Source: Bradyrhizobium diazoefficiens
GTDB taxonomy: Bacteria > Pseudomonadota > Alphaproteobacteria > Rhizobiales > Xanthobacteraceae
DNA length: 64,000 nt
Assembly (NCBI RefSeq): GCF_016616235.1
Contig: NZ_CP067100.1
Coordinates: 5,453,001 to 5,517,000 of the forward strand
Direction of reading: 5' to 3'
Position numbers and translations under genes: made by a program. Positions 16,658 through 24,835 of the stretch are shown one piece after another. Positions within the stretch are counted from its first letter, which is position 1, and every line of letters starts with the position of its first letter. A model generated the notes under the pieces. It did no database searches, had not been told where the DNA came from, and worked only from the letters and a program-made list of their open reading frames with translations.

Positions 16658-17650
16658 ATGTCCAAGATGACGCGCCGCACCTTTGCGGCCTCAACCGCCG
16701 CGGTCGCGGCATCCGCCGCGTTCGGCCTCAAGCGGGCGCTTGCACAAGCCTATCCAGCGCGGCCGGTCACCGTGATCGTGCCCTGGGGCGCGGGCGGTGG
16801 CACCGATGCGACCGCGCGCATTGTCGCAGCGCTGCTGGAGAAGGACCTCGGCCAGCCCTTCAATGTCGTCAACCGCACCGGCGGCTCCGGCGTCGTCGGC
16901 CATAGCGCGATCGCGACGGCGCAGGCTGACGGCTACACCATCGGCATGCTCACCGTCGAAATCTCGATGATGCACTGGCAGGGCCTGACCGAGCTGACGC
17001 CGCGGAGCTACACGCCCCTTGCTTTGATGAATGAAGATCCGCCGGGCGTCCAGGTGTCCTCCTCCTCGCCCTATAAGTCCGTGAAGGAGCTCGCCGAGGC
17101 GATCAGGGCGGCACCGCCCGGCAAGTTCAAGGCGTCGGGCACCGGCCAGGGTGGCATCTGGCACCTGGCGCTGGTCGGCTGGATGCAGGCGATGGGCCTG
17201 CCCGCCAATCAGGTCGCCTGGGTGCCCTCGAACGGCGCGGCGCCGGCGATGCAGGACCTCGCCGCCGGCGGCCTCGACCTCACCACCTGCTCGGTGCCGG
17301 AGGCGCGCGCCATCATCGAGGCCGGCAAGGCCAGGAGCCTCGCCATCATGGCGCCCGCGCGCAACCCGATCTTCAAGGACGTGCCGACGCTGAAGGAGGC
17401 GATAGGCATCGATTACGCGACCGGCGCCTGGCGCGGCATCGGTGCGCCGAAGAACCTGCCGCCGGAGATCGCAACCAAGCTCACTGCGGCGCTGAAGAAG
17501 GTCTACGACTCCGCCGAGTTCAAGGACTTCATGAGCAATCGCGGCTTCGGCACGGTGTGGGGCGATGCCGGAGAGTTCGCTGGCTTCATGGACAAGGGCG
17601 ACGCCCAGATGGGCGACGCGATGAAGGCCGCGGGCCTGAGCAAGGTGTGA
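16658..17650 (+). CDS. tctC: Tripartite tricarboxylate transporter substrate-binding protein (TctC/Bug)
   Basis: 330 residues. A twin-arginine-like signal (MTRRTFAAS then a hydrophobic stretch ending ALAQA) sends it to the periplasm, where it captures a carboxylate for the TctAB membrane pump. Bug-family markers: YPARPVTVIVPWGAGGGTDA near the mature N terminus, NRTGGSGVVG, then GTGQGG and WRGIGAPKNLP in the second lobe. The ATG at 16658 has GGGAGG five bases upstream, and the TTG at 16655 is just before it. The ligand is unknown, since Bug proteins bind diverse carboxylates. tctB and tctA follow directly, so all three transporter parts are present. Confidence 0.92.
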   Translation: MSKMTRRTFAASTAAVAASAAFGLKRALAQAYPARPVTVIVPWGAGGGTDATARIVAALLEKDLGQPFNVVNRTGGSGVVGHSAIATAQADGYTIGMLTVEISMMHWQGLTELTPRSYTPLALMNEDPPGVQVSSSSPYKSVKELAEAIRAAPPGKFKASGTGQGGIWHLALVGWMQAMGLPANQVAWVPSNGAAPAMQDLAAGGLDLTTCSVPEARAIIEAGKARSLAIMAPARNPIFKDVPTLKEAIGIDYATGAWRGIGAPKNLPPEIATKLTAALKKVYDSAEFKDFMSNRGFGTVWGDAGEFAGFMDKGDAQMGDAMKAAGLSKV

Positions 17651-17739
17651 TCGTTCACCTTTCCCCGCGCTTGTCTCGCCTAAACTTTGGCGAAGGCGGA
17701 TGGGGGGAGAGGGAGAAGGACACTGACAGGACCTCTCCC

Positions 17740-18237
17740 ATGCGTCTTTCCGACTCCATCACGGGATCGTTTCTCATCGTACTCGGCGCGGCTTCCGCCT
17801 ATGGCGGCTGGATCCTGCCGCCGGTGCCGGGGCAGCCGGTCGGCCCCAACGTGTTTCCGCTCGTGATCGGCATCGGGCTCGCGCTGTGCGGGCTCGCGAT
17901 CGTGTTCGGCATCGGACATTCCTTCGAGGAGGAGGAAGAGCTGATCCCGCTCGAGCACGGCCAGATGGCGGCCGCTGCCCCGCCGCCACAGGGCAGGCTC
18001 TATAGCGTGCGCGCCCTGCTGCCGCCGGCGCTGCTGCTGTTCTATGTGTTCGCCGCCGACCGGCTCGGCTTCATCATCACCGCGGCGATCATGGTCTACG
18101 TCACCTCGACCGCGCTCGGGGCCAAGTGGAAGCTGGCACTGCCGCTCGCGGCGCTGTCGCCTTTCGCCATCCACCTCATCTTCGGCAAGCTGCTGCGCGT
18201 CCCGCTGCCCGCCGGCCTGTTGCCGACGCCCTGGTAA
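17740..18237 (+). CDS. tctB: Tripartite tricarboxylate transporter small membrane subunit (TctB)
   Basis: 165 residues with four hydrophobic segments: ITGSFLIVLGAASAYGGWIL (8-27), the stretch NVFPLVIGIGLALCGLAIVF (about 38-57), another around 93-110 and a last one near 115-150. An acidic cytosolic loop (EEEEELIP) separates the pairs. This is the ordinary TctB layout, the small partner of TctA. The ATG at 17740 lies 89 bases after the tctC stop, and the gap holds a GGGGGGAGAGGGAG purine run at 17702-17715 but no second promoter I would trust. tctA starts four bases after the stop. Confidence 0.88.
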   Translation: MRLSDSITGSFLIVLGAASAYGGWILPPVPGQPVGPNVFPLVIGIGLALCGLAIVFGIGHSFEEEEELIPLEHGQMAAAAPPPQGRLYSVRALLPPALLLFYVFAADRLGFIITAAIMVYVTSTALGAKWKLALPLAALSPFAIHLIFGKLLRVPLPAGLLPTPW

Positions 18238-18241
18238 TCCC

Positions 18242-19753
18242 ATGCTGAAAACCCTGCTTGACGCCTTCGCCCTGATCTCCACCTGGGAGGTCATCATCGC
18301 GATGTTCGCAGCCTCGGTGTACGGGCTCGTGATCGGCTCGCTGCCCGGCCTGTCTGCGACCATGGCGACCGCCCTGCTCGTCCCCGTCACCTTCTACCTG
18401 TCGCCGATCGCGGCGATCGCGACCATCGTCGCGGCCTCCTCGATGGCGATCTTCTCCGGAGACATCCCCGGCGCGCTCTTGCGCATTCCCGGCACGCCCG
18501 CCTCCGCCGCCTATGCCGACGAGGCCTATGCGATGACCCGCAAGGGCCAGGCCGAGCTGGCATTAGGTGCGGGCGTCTGGTTCTCCGCGGTCGGCGGCAT
18601 TGCCGGCGTGCTGTCGCTGATGATTTTGGCGCCACCGCTCGCCGAGATCGCGCTGTCGTTCTCGACTTTCGAATATTTCTGGCTGGCCCTGCTCGGCCTG
18701 ATGTGCGCCACGTTGGTGGCGCGCTCCTCGCCGGTGAAGGCGATCGCCGGCATGTTCATCGGCTTGCTCGTCTCCTGCGTCGGCATCGAAAATCCCGGCG
18801 GCGTGCCGCGCTTCACGTTCGGCATTACCGATCTGTTCGGCGGCATCGAGCCGATCCCGGCGCTGGTCGGCGTGTTCGCGGTGGCACAGGTGATGCGCGC
18901 GATGCTGACGCCCGAGCCGCCGCCGCTGCCGCGGCGCAAATTCGGAAGCATCATGGCCGGCCAGTGGAAGCTGACCAAGAAATATCATTGGCAGATGACG
19001 CGCGGGAACATCGTCGGCATCATCATCGGCGTGCTGCCCGGCGCCGGCGCCGACATGGCCGCCTGGGTCTCCTATGCGATGTCGAAACGCTTCTCCAAAG
19101 AGCCGGAAAAATTCGGCACCGGCCATGTCGAGGGCCTGGTCGAAGCCGGCGCCAGCAACAATGCCAGCATCGCGTCGGGCTGGGTGCCCTCGCTGCTGTT
19201 CGGCATCCCCGGCGACACCATCGCCGCGATCGCGATCGGCGTGCTCTACATGAAGGGCCTCAATCCGGGCCCGACGCTGTTCACGGAAAAAGCGTCGAGC
19301 ATGTACGCGATCTACCTGATGTTCATCATCGCGAACATCCTGATGATCCCGCTCGGCATCGCCATGATCCGGATCGCCGCCTACATCCTGCTGGCGCCGC
19401 GCTCCGCCATCATGCCGATCATCATGCTCTGCTGCGCGGTCGGCTCGTTCGCGATCGGCAACAACATGTTCGGCGTCGTCACCGTCGCAGCCTTCGGCGT
19501 GATCGGCTATGTCATGGAGGCGAACGGCTATCCCGTCGCCGCAATGGTGCTCGGCATCGTCATGGGCACCATGGTGGAGCAGGCTTTTGTGACGTCGCTC
19601 ATCAAGTCGGATGGCAGCATTTTGCCTTTCTTCGAGCGCCCGGTCGCCGCGATCCTCGCCGCCATGGCGATCGGCGCCCTGCTCTGGCCGGTGATGGTGT
19701 GGGTGTGGCGGAAAGTGAAGCCGCCGGAGACGGGAGTGGCGGCGACCCGGTGA
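18242..19753 (+). CDS. tctA: Tripartite tricarboxylate transporter large membrane subunit (TctA)
   Basis: 503 residues, full length, with about eleven to twelve membrane helices. The family motif GLVIGSLPGLSATM lies near residue 30, and a related one, GIIIGVLPGAGADMAAWVSY, near 260, mark the two inverted halves. LLFGIPGDTIAAIAIGVLYM is also characteristic. It forms the sodium- or proton-coupled permease of the TTT system with TctB and TctC. The ATG at 18242 is chosen because longer frames run into tctB. meaB starts 52 bases downstream. This placement within the methylmalonyl-CoA genes suggests, without proving, that the cargo feeds the propionate pathway. Confidence 0.93.
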   Translation: MLKTLLDAFALISTWEVIIAMFAASVYGLVIGSLPGLSATMATALLVPVTFYLSPIAAIATIVAASSMAIFSGDIPGALLRIPGTPASAAYADEAYAMTRKGQAELALGAGVWFSAVGGIAGVLSLMILAPPLAEIALSFSTFEYFWLALLGLMCATLVARSSPVKAIAGMFIGLLVSCVGIENPGGVPRFTFGITDLFGGIEPIPALVGVFAVAQVMRAMLTPEPPPLPRRKFGSIMAGQWKLTKKYHWQMTRGNIVGIIIGVLPGAGADMAAWVSYAMSKRFSKEPEKFGTGHVEGLVEAGASNNASIASGWVPSLLFGIPGDTIAAIAIGVLYMKGLNPGPTLFTEKASSMYAIYLMFIIANILMIPLGIAMIRIAAYILLAPRSAIMPIIMLCCAVGSFAIGNNMFGVVTVAAFGVIGYVMEANGYPVAAMVLGIVMGTMVEQAFVTSLIKSDGSILPFFERPVAAILAAMAIGALLWPVMVWVWRKVKPPETGVAATR

Positions 19754-19804
19754 TATCGGGCCGGCGGCCCTCGCCTGCTCCGCCAGGGCGTTGTAAAGCA
19801 AGGC

Positions 19805-20794
19805 ATGACCGAGAAGAAGGCCTCGCTCGACATCAAATCCCTCGCCCGTGACCTCCGCGCCGGCAGCCGCGCGGCGCTGGCGCGGGCGATCACGCTGGTG
19901 GAGAGCCGGCGCGGCGACCATCAGGCGCTGGCGCGGGAGCTGGTGCAGATGCTGCTGCCCGACACCGGCAAGGCGTTTCGCGTCGGCATCACCGGCTCGC
20001 CTGGCGTCGGCAAATCCACCACCATCGACGCACTCGGGACCTACCTGATCGAGCAGGGCCACAAGGTCGCGGTGCTCGCGGTCGATCCGTCCTCGGCACG
20101 CAGCGGCGGCTCGATCCTCGGCGACAAGACGCGAATGGCGCGGCTCGCGGCCTCTAGCGATGCCTTCATCCGCCCCTCGCCGTCCTCCGGCACGCTCGGC
20201 GGCGTCGCAGCGAAAACGCGCGAGGCGATGCTGCTCTGCGAGGCCGCCGGCTTCGGCGTCGTGCTGGTCGAGACCGTCGGCATCGGCCAATCCGAGACCG
20301 CGGTCTGCGACATGACCGACTTTTTCCTCGCCCTGATGCTGCCGGGCGGCGGCGATGAGTTGCAGGGCATCAAGAAGGGCCTGGTCGAGCTCGCCGACAT
20401 GATCGCGATCAACAAGGCCGACGGCGACAATCTCAAGCGCGCCAACATCACCGCCGCCGACTATCGCGGCGCGCTGCATATTTTGGCGGCGCGGTCCGAG
20501 CATTGGCATCCGCCCGTCGTCACCTATTCGGCGCTGGCCGGCACCGGCATCGCCGAGTTGTGGCAAAAAGTTCTGGATCACCGCAAGGCGATGAACGCAT
20601 CCGGCGATTTCGCCGCGCGGCGGCGCGATCAGCAGGTGAAGTGGATGTGGTCGATGCTGGAGCAGCGCATGCTGTCGCGGCTGCGCAGCGAAGCGTCTGT
20701 GCGGACGAAAGTGCGGAAGATCGAGGCTGACGTGGCCGAAGGCCATCTCACGCCGGCGCTTGCCGCCGAGCAGATTCTGGAGTTGCTGCAATGA
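19805..20794 (+). CDS. meaB: Methylmalonyl-CoA mutase-associated GTPase (MeaB/ArgK)
   Basis: 329 residues. A G3E-type GTPase chaperone that protects the mutase and gates delivery of adenosylcobalamin. P loop GITGSPGVGKST (about 62-73), VLAVDPSSARSGGSILGDKTRM (the MeaB signature containing switch regions), VVLVETVGIGQSE (Walker B/G3), INKADGDN (G4, NKxD). The C-terminal helical arm ends AAEQILELLQ. ATG 19805 is the natural start. The stop overlaps the pcp start (ATGA). It works with MutAB encoded at 11178-15690, although the tct genes and a secreted protein lie between. Confidence 0.95.
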   Translation: MTEKKASLDIKSLARDLRAGSRAALARAITLVESRRGDHQALARELVQMLLPDTGKAFRVGITGSPGVGKSTTIDALGTYLIEQGHKVAVLAVDPSSARSGGSILGDKTRMARLAASSDAFIRPSPSSGTLGGVAAKTREAMLLCEAAGFGVVLVETVGIGQSETAVCDMTDFFLALMLPGGGDELQGIKKGLVELADMIAINKADGDNLKRANITAADYRGALHILAARSEHWHPPVVTYSALAGTGIAELWQKVLDHRKAMNASGDFAARRRDQQVKWMWSMLEQRMLSRLRSEASVRTKVRKIEADVAEGHLTPALAAEQILELLQ

Positions 20795-21444
20795 GCGACA
20801 AGCTGCGCATCCTCCTCACCGGCTTCGGTCCCTTCCCCGGCGCGCCCTATAATCCGACCCAGCCGCTGGTCGCACGGCTGACGCAACTGCGCCGGCCGGC
20901 GCTCGAGAATGTCGCGATCGCGAGCCACATCTTCCCGGTCACTTACGCCGCGGTCGACCGGCAATTGCCTGATGTGCTCGCAAAGGCGAAGCCGGACGCG
21001 CTGCTGATGTTCGGCCTTGCCGCGCGCACGCCTTTTTTGCGCATCGAGACCCGCGCGCGCAACGCCGTCACCATGCTCTGGCCCGATGCCGCCAACACCC
21101 GCGCCAGCAAGCGCGGCATCGCCGGCCACGCGGACGCGATGATGTTCGGCCCGCACACGGCAAGGCTGCTGCGCGCCGCACGCCGCACTGGCATCGACGC
21201 GCGCGCCTCGCGCGATGCCGGCGCCTATCTCTGCAACTACTTGAGCTGGCGGGCGATCGAGAATGTCAGGGCGGACGGACCAAAGCTTGCGGCGTTCATC
21301 CACGTACCCCTGCTGGCGCGCAGCGGCGTCATGCGGCGCAAGGGCGCGCCCAGGATCACGCTGGATGAGCTGGTGGATGCGGGGGAAGCGATGCTGATGG
21401 AGATGGTGCAGTTGGCCCGCAACAAACGCAGACCGGTTGCGTAA
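20791..21444 (+). CDS. pcp: Pyroglutamyl-peptidase I (C15)
   Basis: 217 residues. A cysteine peptidase that removes N-terminal pyroglutamate. The N-terminal LLTGFGPFPGAPYNPT is the family hallmark. The catalytic Glu is in FLRIETRARN, the Cys in GAYLCNYLSW and the His in AAFIHVPLL. The usual 'GLAxGR' stretch reads GLAARTPFLRIE, a mild departure from the classical form, so substrate preference may differ. The ATG overlaps the meaB stop by four bases, giving translational coupling without an obvious pathway link. Confidence 0.88.
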   Translation: MSDKLRILLTGFGPFPGAPYNPTQPLVARLTQLRRPALENVAIASHIFPVTYAAVDRQLPDVLAKAKPDALLMFGLAARTPFLRIETRARNAVTMLWPDAANTRASKRGIAGHADAMMFGPHTARLLRAARRTGIDARASRDAGAYLCNYLSWRAIENVRADGPKLAAFIHVPLLARSGVMRRKGAPRITLDELVDAGEAMLMEMVQLARNKRRPVA

Positions 21445-21532
21445 ACATTTAACCCTACCGCGAACAATCCTCACGCCTCCCTGCGCCCTGCGCTACCTAG
21501 TTCGCGCAGACACCTCCCGCGGAGGACGCGTC

Positions 21533-22903
21533 ATGGACCTCAACCGCCGTCACCTCATTGGAGCTTCCACCGCCGGCATCGCCGGCGCGCTCGCGATGCC
21601 GGCCGATGCCGCGCGCGCGGCGCCGCTGACCTCCCTGCTCGGCCGCGATGCCACCCAATATGGCGTGCGACCCAACAGCGGCGAGGATCAGACGCGTGCG
21701 CTTCAGCGTGCGATCGACGATGCCGCGCGGGTGCAGGTGCCGCTGGCGCTGCCGCCCGGGGTCTATCGCACCGGGCTGCTGCGGCTGCCGAACGGCTCGC
21801 AATTGATCGGCGTGCGCGGGGCCACCAAGCTCGTCTTCACCGGCGGCGCGTCGGCAATCCAGAGCGACGGCTCCGATGCGATCGGCCTCACCGGTATCAC
21901 CTTCGACGGCGGCGGCATCCCGCTGCCGACGCGGCGTGGGCTGATCCACGTCCTCGGCGGCCGCGACGTCCGCATCACCGATTGCGAGATCACCGGATCC
22001 GGCGGCAGCGGCATCTGGCTCGAGCAGGTGTCGGGCGACGTCTCCGGCAACATCTTCACCAGCATCGCGGTGACGGCGGTGGTCTCGTTCGACGCGCGGG
22101 GTCTCAGCGTCTCCCGCAACACAATTCTCGGGACCAACGACAACGGCATCGAGATCCTGCGCAGCGCGATCGGCGACGACGGTACACTGGTCACCGACAA
22201 CCGCATCGAGGACATCAAGGCCGGCCCCGGCGGCTCCGGCCAGTACGGCAACGCCATCAACGCCTTTCGTGCCGGCAATGTGATCGTGCGCGGCAACCGC
22301 ATCAGGAACTGCGACTACTCCGCGGTGCGCGGCAATTCGGCGTCCAACATTCACATATCAGGCAACAGCGTCAGCGACGTGCGCGAGGTCGCGCTCTATT
22401 CGGAGTTTTCGTTCGAGGCCGCCGTGATCGCGAACAACATTGTGGACGGCGCGGCGGTCGGCGTCTCCGTCTGCAATTTCAACGAGGGCGGCCGCATTGC
22501 CGTGGTTCAGGGCAATATCATCCGCAATCTGATCCCGAAGCGGCCGATCGGCACCGCACCGGACGACGATGCCGGCGTCGGCATCTACATCGAGGCAGAT
22601 TCGTCGGTGACCGGCAACGTCATCGAGAACGCGCCGTCCTACGGCATCGTCGCCGGCTGGGGCAAATATCTGCGCGATGTCGCGATATCAGGCAATGTGA
22701 TCCGCAGGGCGCTCGCCGGCATAGGCGTTTCCGTGGTGCCCGGCGCCGGCACCGCGCTCGTCAACAACAACATGATCTCGGAAACCCCGCGCGGCGCCGT
22801 GGTCGGGCTCGACCACGCGCGTGCGGTGACGTCGGACCTGTCCGCCGAGGGTGCGCAACGGTTTGCGCAGGTGGTGATCGGCGGGAATGCAGTGCGGCGT
22901 TAG
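21533..22903 (+). CDS. Tat-exported right-handed beta-helix repeat protein (TIGR03808-like)
   Basis: 456 residues. The N terminus MDLNRRHLIGASTAGIAGAL is a twin-arginine signal, cleaved near ADAARA. After it comes YGVRPNSGEDQTRALQRAID, the start of pectate-lyase-like folds. A series of parallel-beta-helix turns follows (for example VRITDCEITGSGGSGIWLEQ, VSRNTILGTNDNGIEIL, VRGNRIRNCDYSAVRG, VTGNVIENAPSYGIV). It fits TIGR03808, a family of twin-arginine repeat proteins of unknown function. No pectate-lyase catalytic set is recognisable. GGAGG at 21521-21525 fixes the ATG 21533 start. A TIGR03809-like gene lies 670 bases downstream on the other strand. Confidence 0.85.
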   Translation: MDLNRRHLIGASTAGIAGALAMPADAARAAPLTSLLGRDATQYGVRPNSGEDQTRALQRAIDDAARVQVPLALPPGVYRTGLLRLPNGSQLIGVRGATKLVFTGGASAIQSDGSDAIGLTGITFDGGGIPLPTRRGLIHVLGGRDVRITDCEITGSGGSGIWLEQVSGDVSGNIFTSIAVTAVVSFDARGLSVSRNTILGTNDNGIEILRSAIGDDGTLVTDNRIEDIKAGPGGSGQYGNAINAFRAGNVIVRGNRIRNCDYSAVRGNSASNIHISGNSVSDVREVALYSEFSFEAAVIANNIVDGAAVGVSVCNFNEGGRIAVVQGNIIRNLIPKRPIGTAPDDDAGVGIYIEADSSVTGNVIENAPSYGIVAGWGKYLRDVAISGNVIRRALAGIGVSVVPGAGTALVNNNMISETPRGAVVGLDHARAVTSDLSAEGAQRFAQVVIGGNAVRR

Positions 22904-22922
22904 ACTGACAGCGGGGGCCGTT

Positions 22923-22983
22923 CATCCTTCGAGGCTCCCCACGTGGCGCGCTGCGCCACGTGTTTCGCACCTCAGGATGACGG
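22923..22983. repeat. Palindromic repeat copy A (CATCCTTCGAGGCTC type)
   Basis: Begins CATCCTTCGAGGCTC (22923-22937) and ends CTCAGGATGACGG. The core is a perfect 10-bp hairpin, CACGTGGCGC / GCGCCACGTG. It shares its ends with copies B and C. Together A and B fill most of the 235 bases between the TIGR03808-like gene and the GIY-YIG gene. Confidence 0.85.
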
Positions 22984-23074
22984 GATGAGAGATGGGGCGC
23001 TGTTTCCAGGAAGCACGATCTTCAACGGCACACTCAAAAGTTGCTCCATCAAGCATTGACAACAAGTACACGGC

Positions 23075-23133
23075 CGTCATCCTGAGGCGCGAGCCGCGCG
23101 GTGCGCAGCACCGGCGGGGAGCCTCGAAGGATG
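23075..23133. repeat. Palindromic repeat copy B (inverted)
   Basis: Begins CGTCATCCTGAGG and ends GAGCCTCGAAGGATG (23119-23133), the exact inverted complement of the first 15 bases of copies A and C. It stops five bases before the GIY-YIG start codon. Confidence 0.85.
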
Positions 23134-23138
23134 ATGTT

Positions 23139-23447
23139 GTGGGCATCTATATCTACATGCTGAGATGCGCGGATGGCTCGTTCTATATCGGAAGCGCCAC
23201 CGGTGAGGATACGTCCAAACGGGCGGACAAGCACAATGCTGGAGTCCATCAGGGCTATACTTATTCGAGGCGCCCGGTCGTTCTGGTGTGGTCCGAGTAT
23301 TTCGATCGCATCACTGATGGAATTGCTGCCGAGCGACAGCTCAAGGGGTGGAGCCGCGCGAAGAAGGAAGCGCTCATTCGTTCGGATTGGAAATCGGTGA
23401 GCCAGCTTGCGCGCCGGCGCGCGGGAGCGCCGAGATCGAAGAAGTAA
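23139..23447 (+). CDS. GIY-YIG family nuclease-domain protein
   Basis: 102 residues, a single GIY-YIG domain (UPF0213/YhbQ size). The first motif YIYMLRCADGSFYIGSA (residues about 4-20) carries both tyrosines. The conserved Arg is in DTSKRADKHNAG, with YTYSRRPVVLVWSEY and AAERQLKGWSRAKKEALI completing the family pattern. The tail is basic. The GTG at 23139 gives the normal family N terminus. The frame is open upstream, but through repeat DNA. Small stand-alone GIY-YIG proteins are structure-specific nucleases or unknowns. The gene is bracketed by inverted repeat copies B and C, which is the most telling feature. Confidence 0.85.
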   Translation: MGIYIYMLRCADGSFYIGSATGEDTSKRADKHNAGVHQGYTYSRRPVVLVWSEYFDRITDGIAAERQLKGWSRAKKEALIRSDWKSVSQLARRRAGAPRSKK

Positions 23448-23475
23448 GCGTTGGTGCGGCGCCAGATGGGCCGCG

Positions 23476-23536
23476 CATCCTTCGAGGCTCTCAAAGCTTT
23501 GCGCAGCGCAGCTTTGCTCCCACTTCAGGAGGACGG
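23476..23536. repeat. Palindromic repeat copy C
   Basis: Begins CATCCTTCGAGGCTC (23476-23490), identical to the start of copy A and the exact inverse of the end of copy B. An inner hairpin around AAAGCTTTGCGC follows, then CACTTCAGGAGGACGG. It lies 28 bases after the GIY-YIG stop. Confidence 0.82.
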
Positions 23537-23571
23537 ATCGGAGAAGGCGCGGTTGCGCTCTCCAGGGTCCC

Positions 23572-24354
23572 CTAGAACACGTTCCGCAGCAGCGGGTATT
23601 TCGCTTCCAGGCCGTCGAGGCTGAAGGTGAATTCGACGACGCGCTCGGGGGCTGCGACGATCTCAGTGGCGGGCGGGGCGAACTGCGGCAGGAGCGTTGC
23701 CATCGCGGCGGGCGACCTCACGGCGGGCGCGGTGCGCGGCGCCATCGCAACAGGCGCTGCCGACGGCGGCCTCACGACAGGTGCGGTCAGCGGCGCCCTC
23801 GCCGCGGGAGCCTTGAGCGGCGGGACAGCAGCGGGCGCAGTGAACGATGCGACCGCAGCGGGCACCGCCAGCGGTGCGGTCGGAGCGAGCGGCGCTTCCG
23901 TCACTTCGGCGAGAACGTCCAGCTTCGGCTCGAGCCTGATCGGCACGGCGGTCTCAGGGGCGATGTGGACGGCCTTGGGTTGAAGAGTTTTGGGTTGCAG
24001 AGTTTTGGGCTGCACAGTCTGCGCTGCCTGCTCGCGCGGAAACACGCGGGGCATGATTGCCGGCGACCAGCCGAATGCCGGGGAGACACTGGCGGCCGCC
24101 GCGGCCACATCGCCACCGGTTGAGAGAGCCCGCCAGGTCTGGACCGCGAGTTTGGCTTCCTGGATGTTTTCGAGGAATGCGATCTCGGAGTGATAGCGGC
24201 GCCAGCGTCCGGTCTCGAACATTTCGGAGAGATGCTCGAGCCGCTGTTCGGCGAGTGCGCACCAGCGTGCCGCGATGTCTCGGCTGCAAACCGCGGTGCG
24301 GCCGGGCGCGTGAGCAGACCCTTGGCCGTAAGCAGACCCTTGGCGATGTGTCAT
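23572..24354 (-). CDS. TIGR03809-like protein with Pro/Ala-rich tail
   Basis: About 260 residues. The N-terminal part (roughly 25-75) has RDIAARWCALAEQRLEHL then SEMFETGRWRRYHSE and AFLENIQEAKLAVQTWRAL, which I recognise as TIGR03809-like. This small family of unknown function is known to me from Bradyrhizobium relatives. The rest is low complexity, Pro/Ala-rich, with the short direct repeat QPKTLQPKTLQPK, and is probably disordered. It ends with a conserved-looking FSLDGLEAKYPLLRNVF. An imperfect DNA repeat of about 18 bp (AGCAGACCCTTGGC twice, near 24314-24343) codes for GQGSAYGQGSAH at the N terminus. ATG 24354 is preferred, with ATGs at 24369 and 24393 as alternatives. No membrane segment. 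Confidence 0.72.
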   Translation of the reverse strand: MTHRQGSAYGQGSAHAPGRTAVCSRDIAARWCALAEQRLEHLSEMFETGRWRRYHSEIAFLENIQEAKLAVQTWRALSTGGDVAAAAASVSPAFGWSPAIMPRVFPREQAAQTVQPKTLQPKTLQPKAVHIAPETAVPIRLEPKLDVLAEVTEAPLAPTAPLAVPAAVASFTAPAAVPPLKAPAARAPLTAPVVRPPSAAPVAMAPRTAPAVRSPAAMATLLPQFAPPATEIVAAPERVVEFTFSLDGLEAKYPLLRNVF

Positions 24355-24835
24355 GAACCAGCCCGTCATGAGAAAGATACGGACGCGACGCAACGCACAC
24401 GAATCAATTTAGGCGCGACATGAATATTTTGTGGAAAAGTTTTGACTTGTCCAGCAACGACACGGCGTTCGCCATGAAAGACCGTAGTCGTGCGGAGATT
24501 TGCTGTGTTTTCGAGTCAAGCTTCGCACAAGCATGACCGGCTTGCGGCGGGCCGATGCACGATGGCGAGGAACACGGGCGCGAGGCTTCAACCGGAAGCT
24601 GAACGCGCGCGAGGCTTCGAAGGAACAGAGACCCCGAAAAGAAAAGACCCGTCCGGGGGGACAACCGGACGGGTCGAGCCATATGGGCGCTTGGGGTGGA
24701 TGGGCGCTCGCGCCTGATATGACTGATGGGGAGGGATGACCGCTCCCACATATTTTGGTCGTGGCAGCCAGCTGAACGTTCAATGCGGCGTTCGATTTTT
24801 TAACCTTTGGCGAGCGCGCAAAGTTGTCGCAGCTG
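24355..24835. other. Intergenic region with terminator and possible small RNA
   Basis: 481 bases between two minus-strand genes. The right half carries a strong minus-strand terminator (24636-24675), 160 bases past the subtilase stop, and a CCCTCCCC run on the minus strand (complement of 24728-24735). The left half should hold the promoter of the TIGR03809-like gene. On the minus strand TGGACA and AAATAT lie about 18 bases apart near 24466-24437. Open frames here look like chance. Confidence 0.5.
24636..24675 (-). terminator. Rho-independent terminator
   Basis: GACCCGTCCGG (24646-24656) and CCGGACGGGTC (24665-24675) form a perfect 11-bp stem with an 8-base loop. On the minus strand it is followed by TTTTCTTTT (complement of 24637-24645). 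It would end transcripts from the sigma/anti-sigma/subtilase operon or a short RNA in the gap. Confidence 0.88.

Noticed and set aside
18563..20791. 742-residue open frame antisense to tctA and meaB
   Set aside because: It lies opposite two firmly identified genes, is His/Arg/Asp-rich as expected for a shadow of GC-rich coding DNA, and has no recognisable motif.
22920..23540. Three repeat copies as a CRISPR array
   Set aside because: Copies differ in orientation and core sequence, are unevenly spaced and flank a gene; no regular spacers or cas genes.
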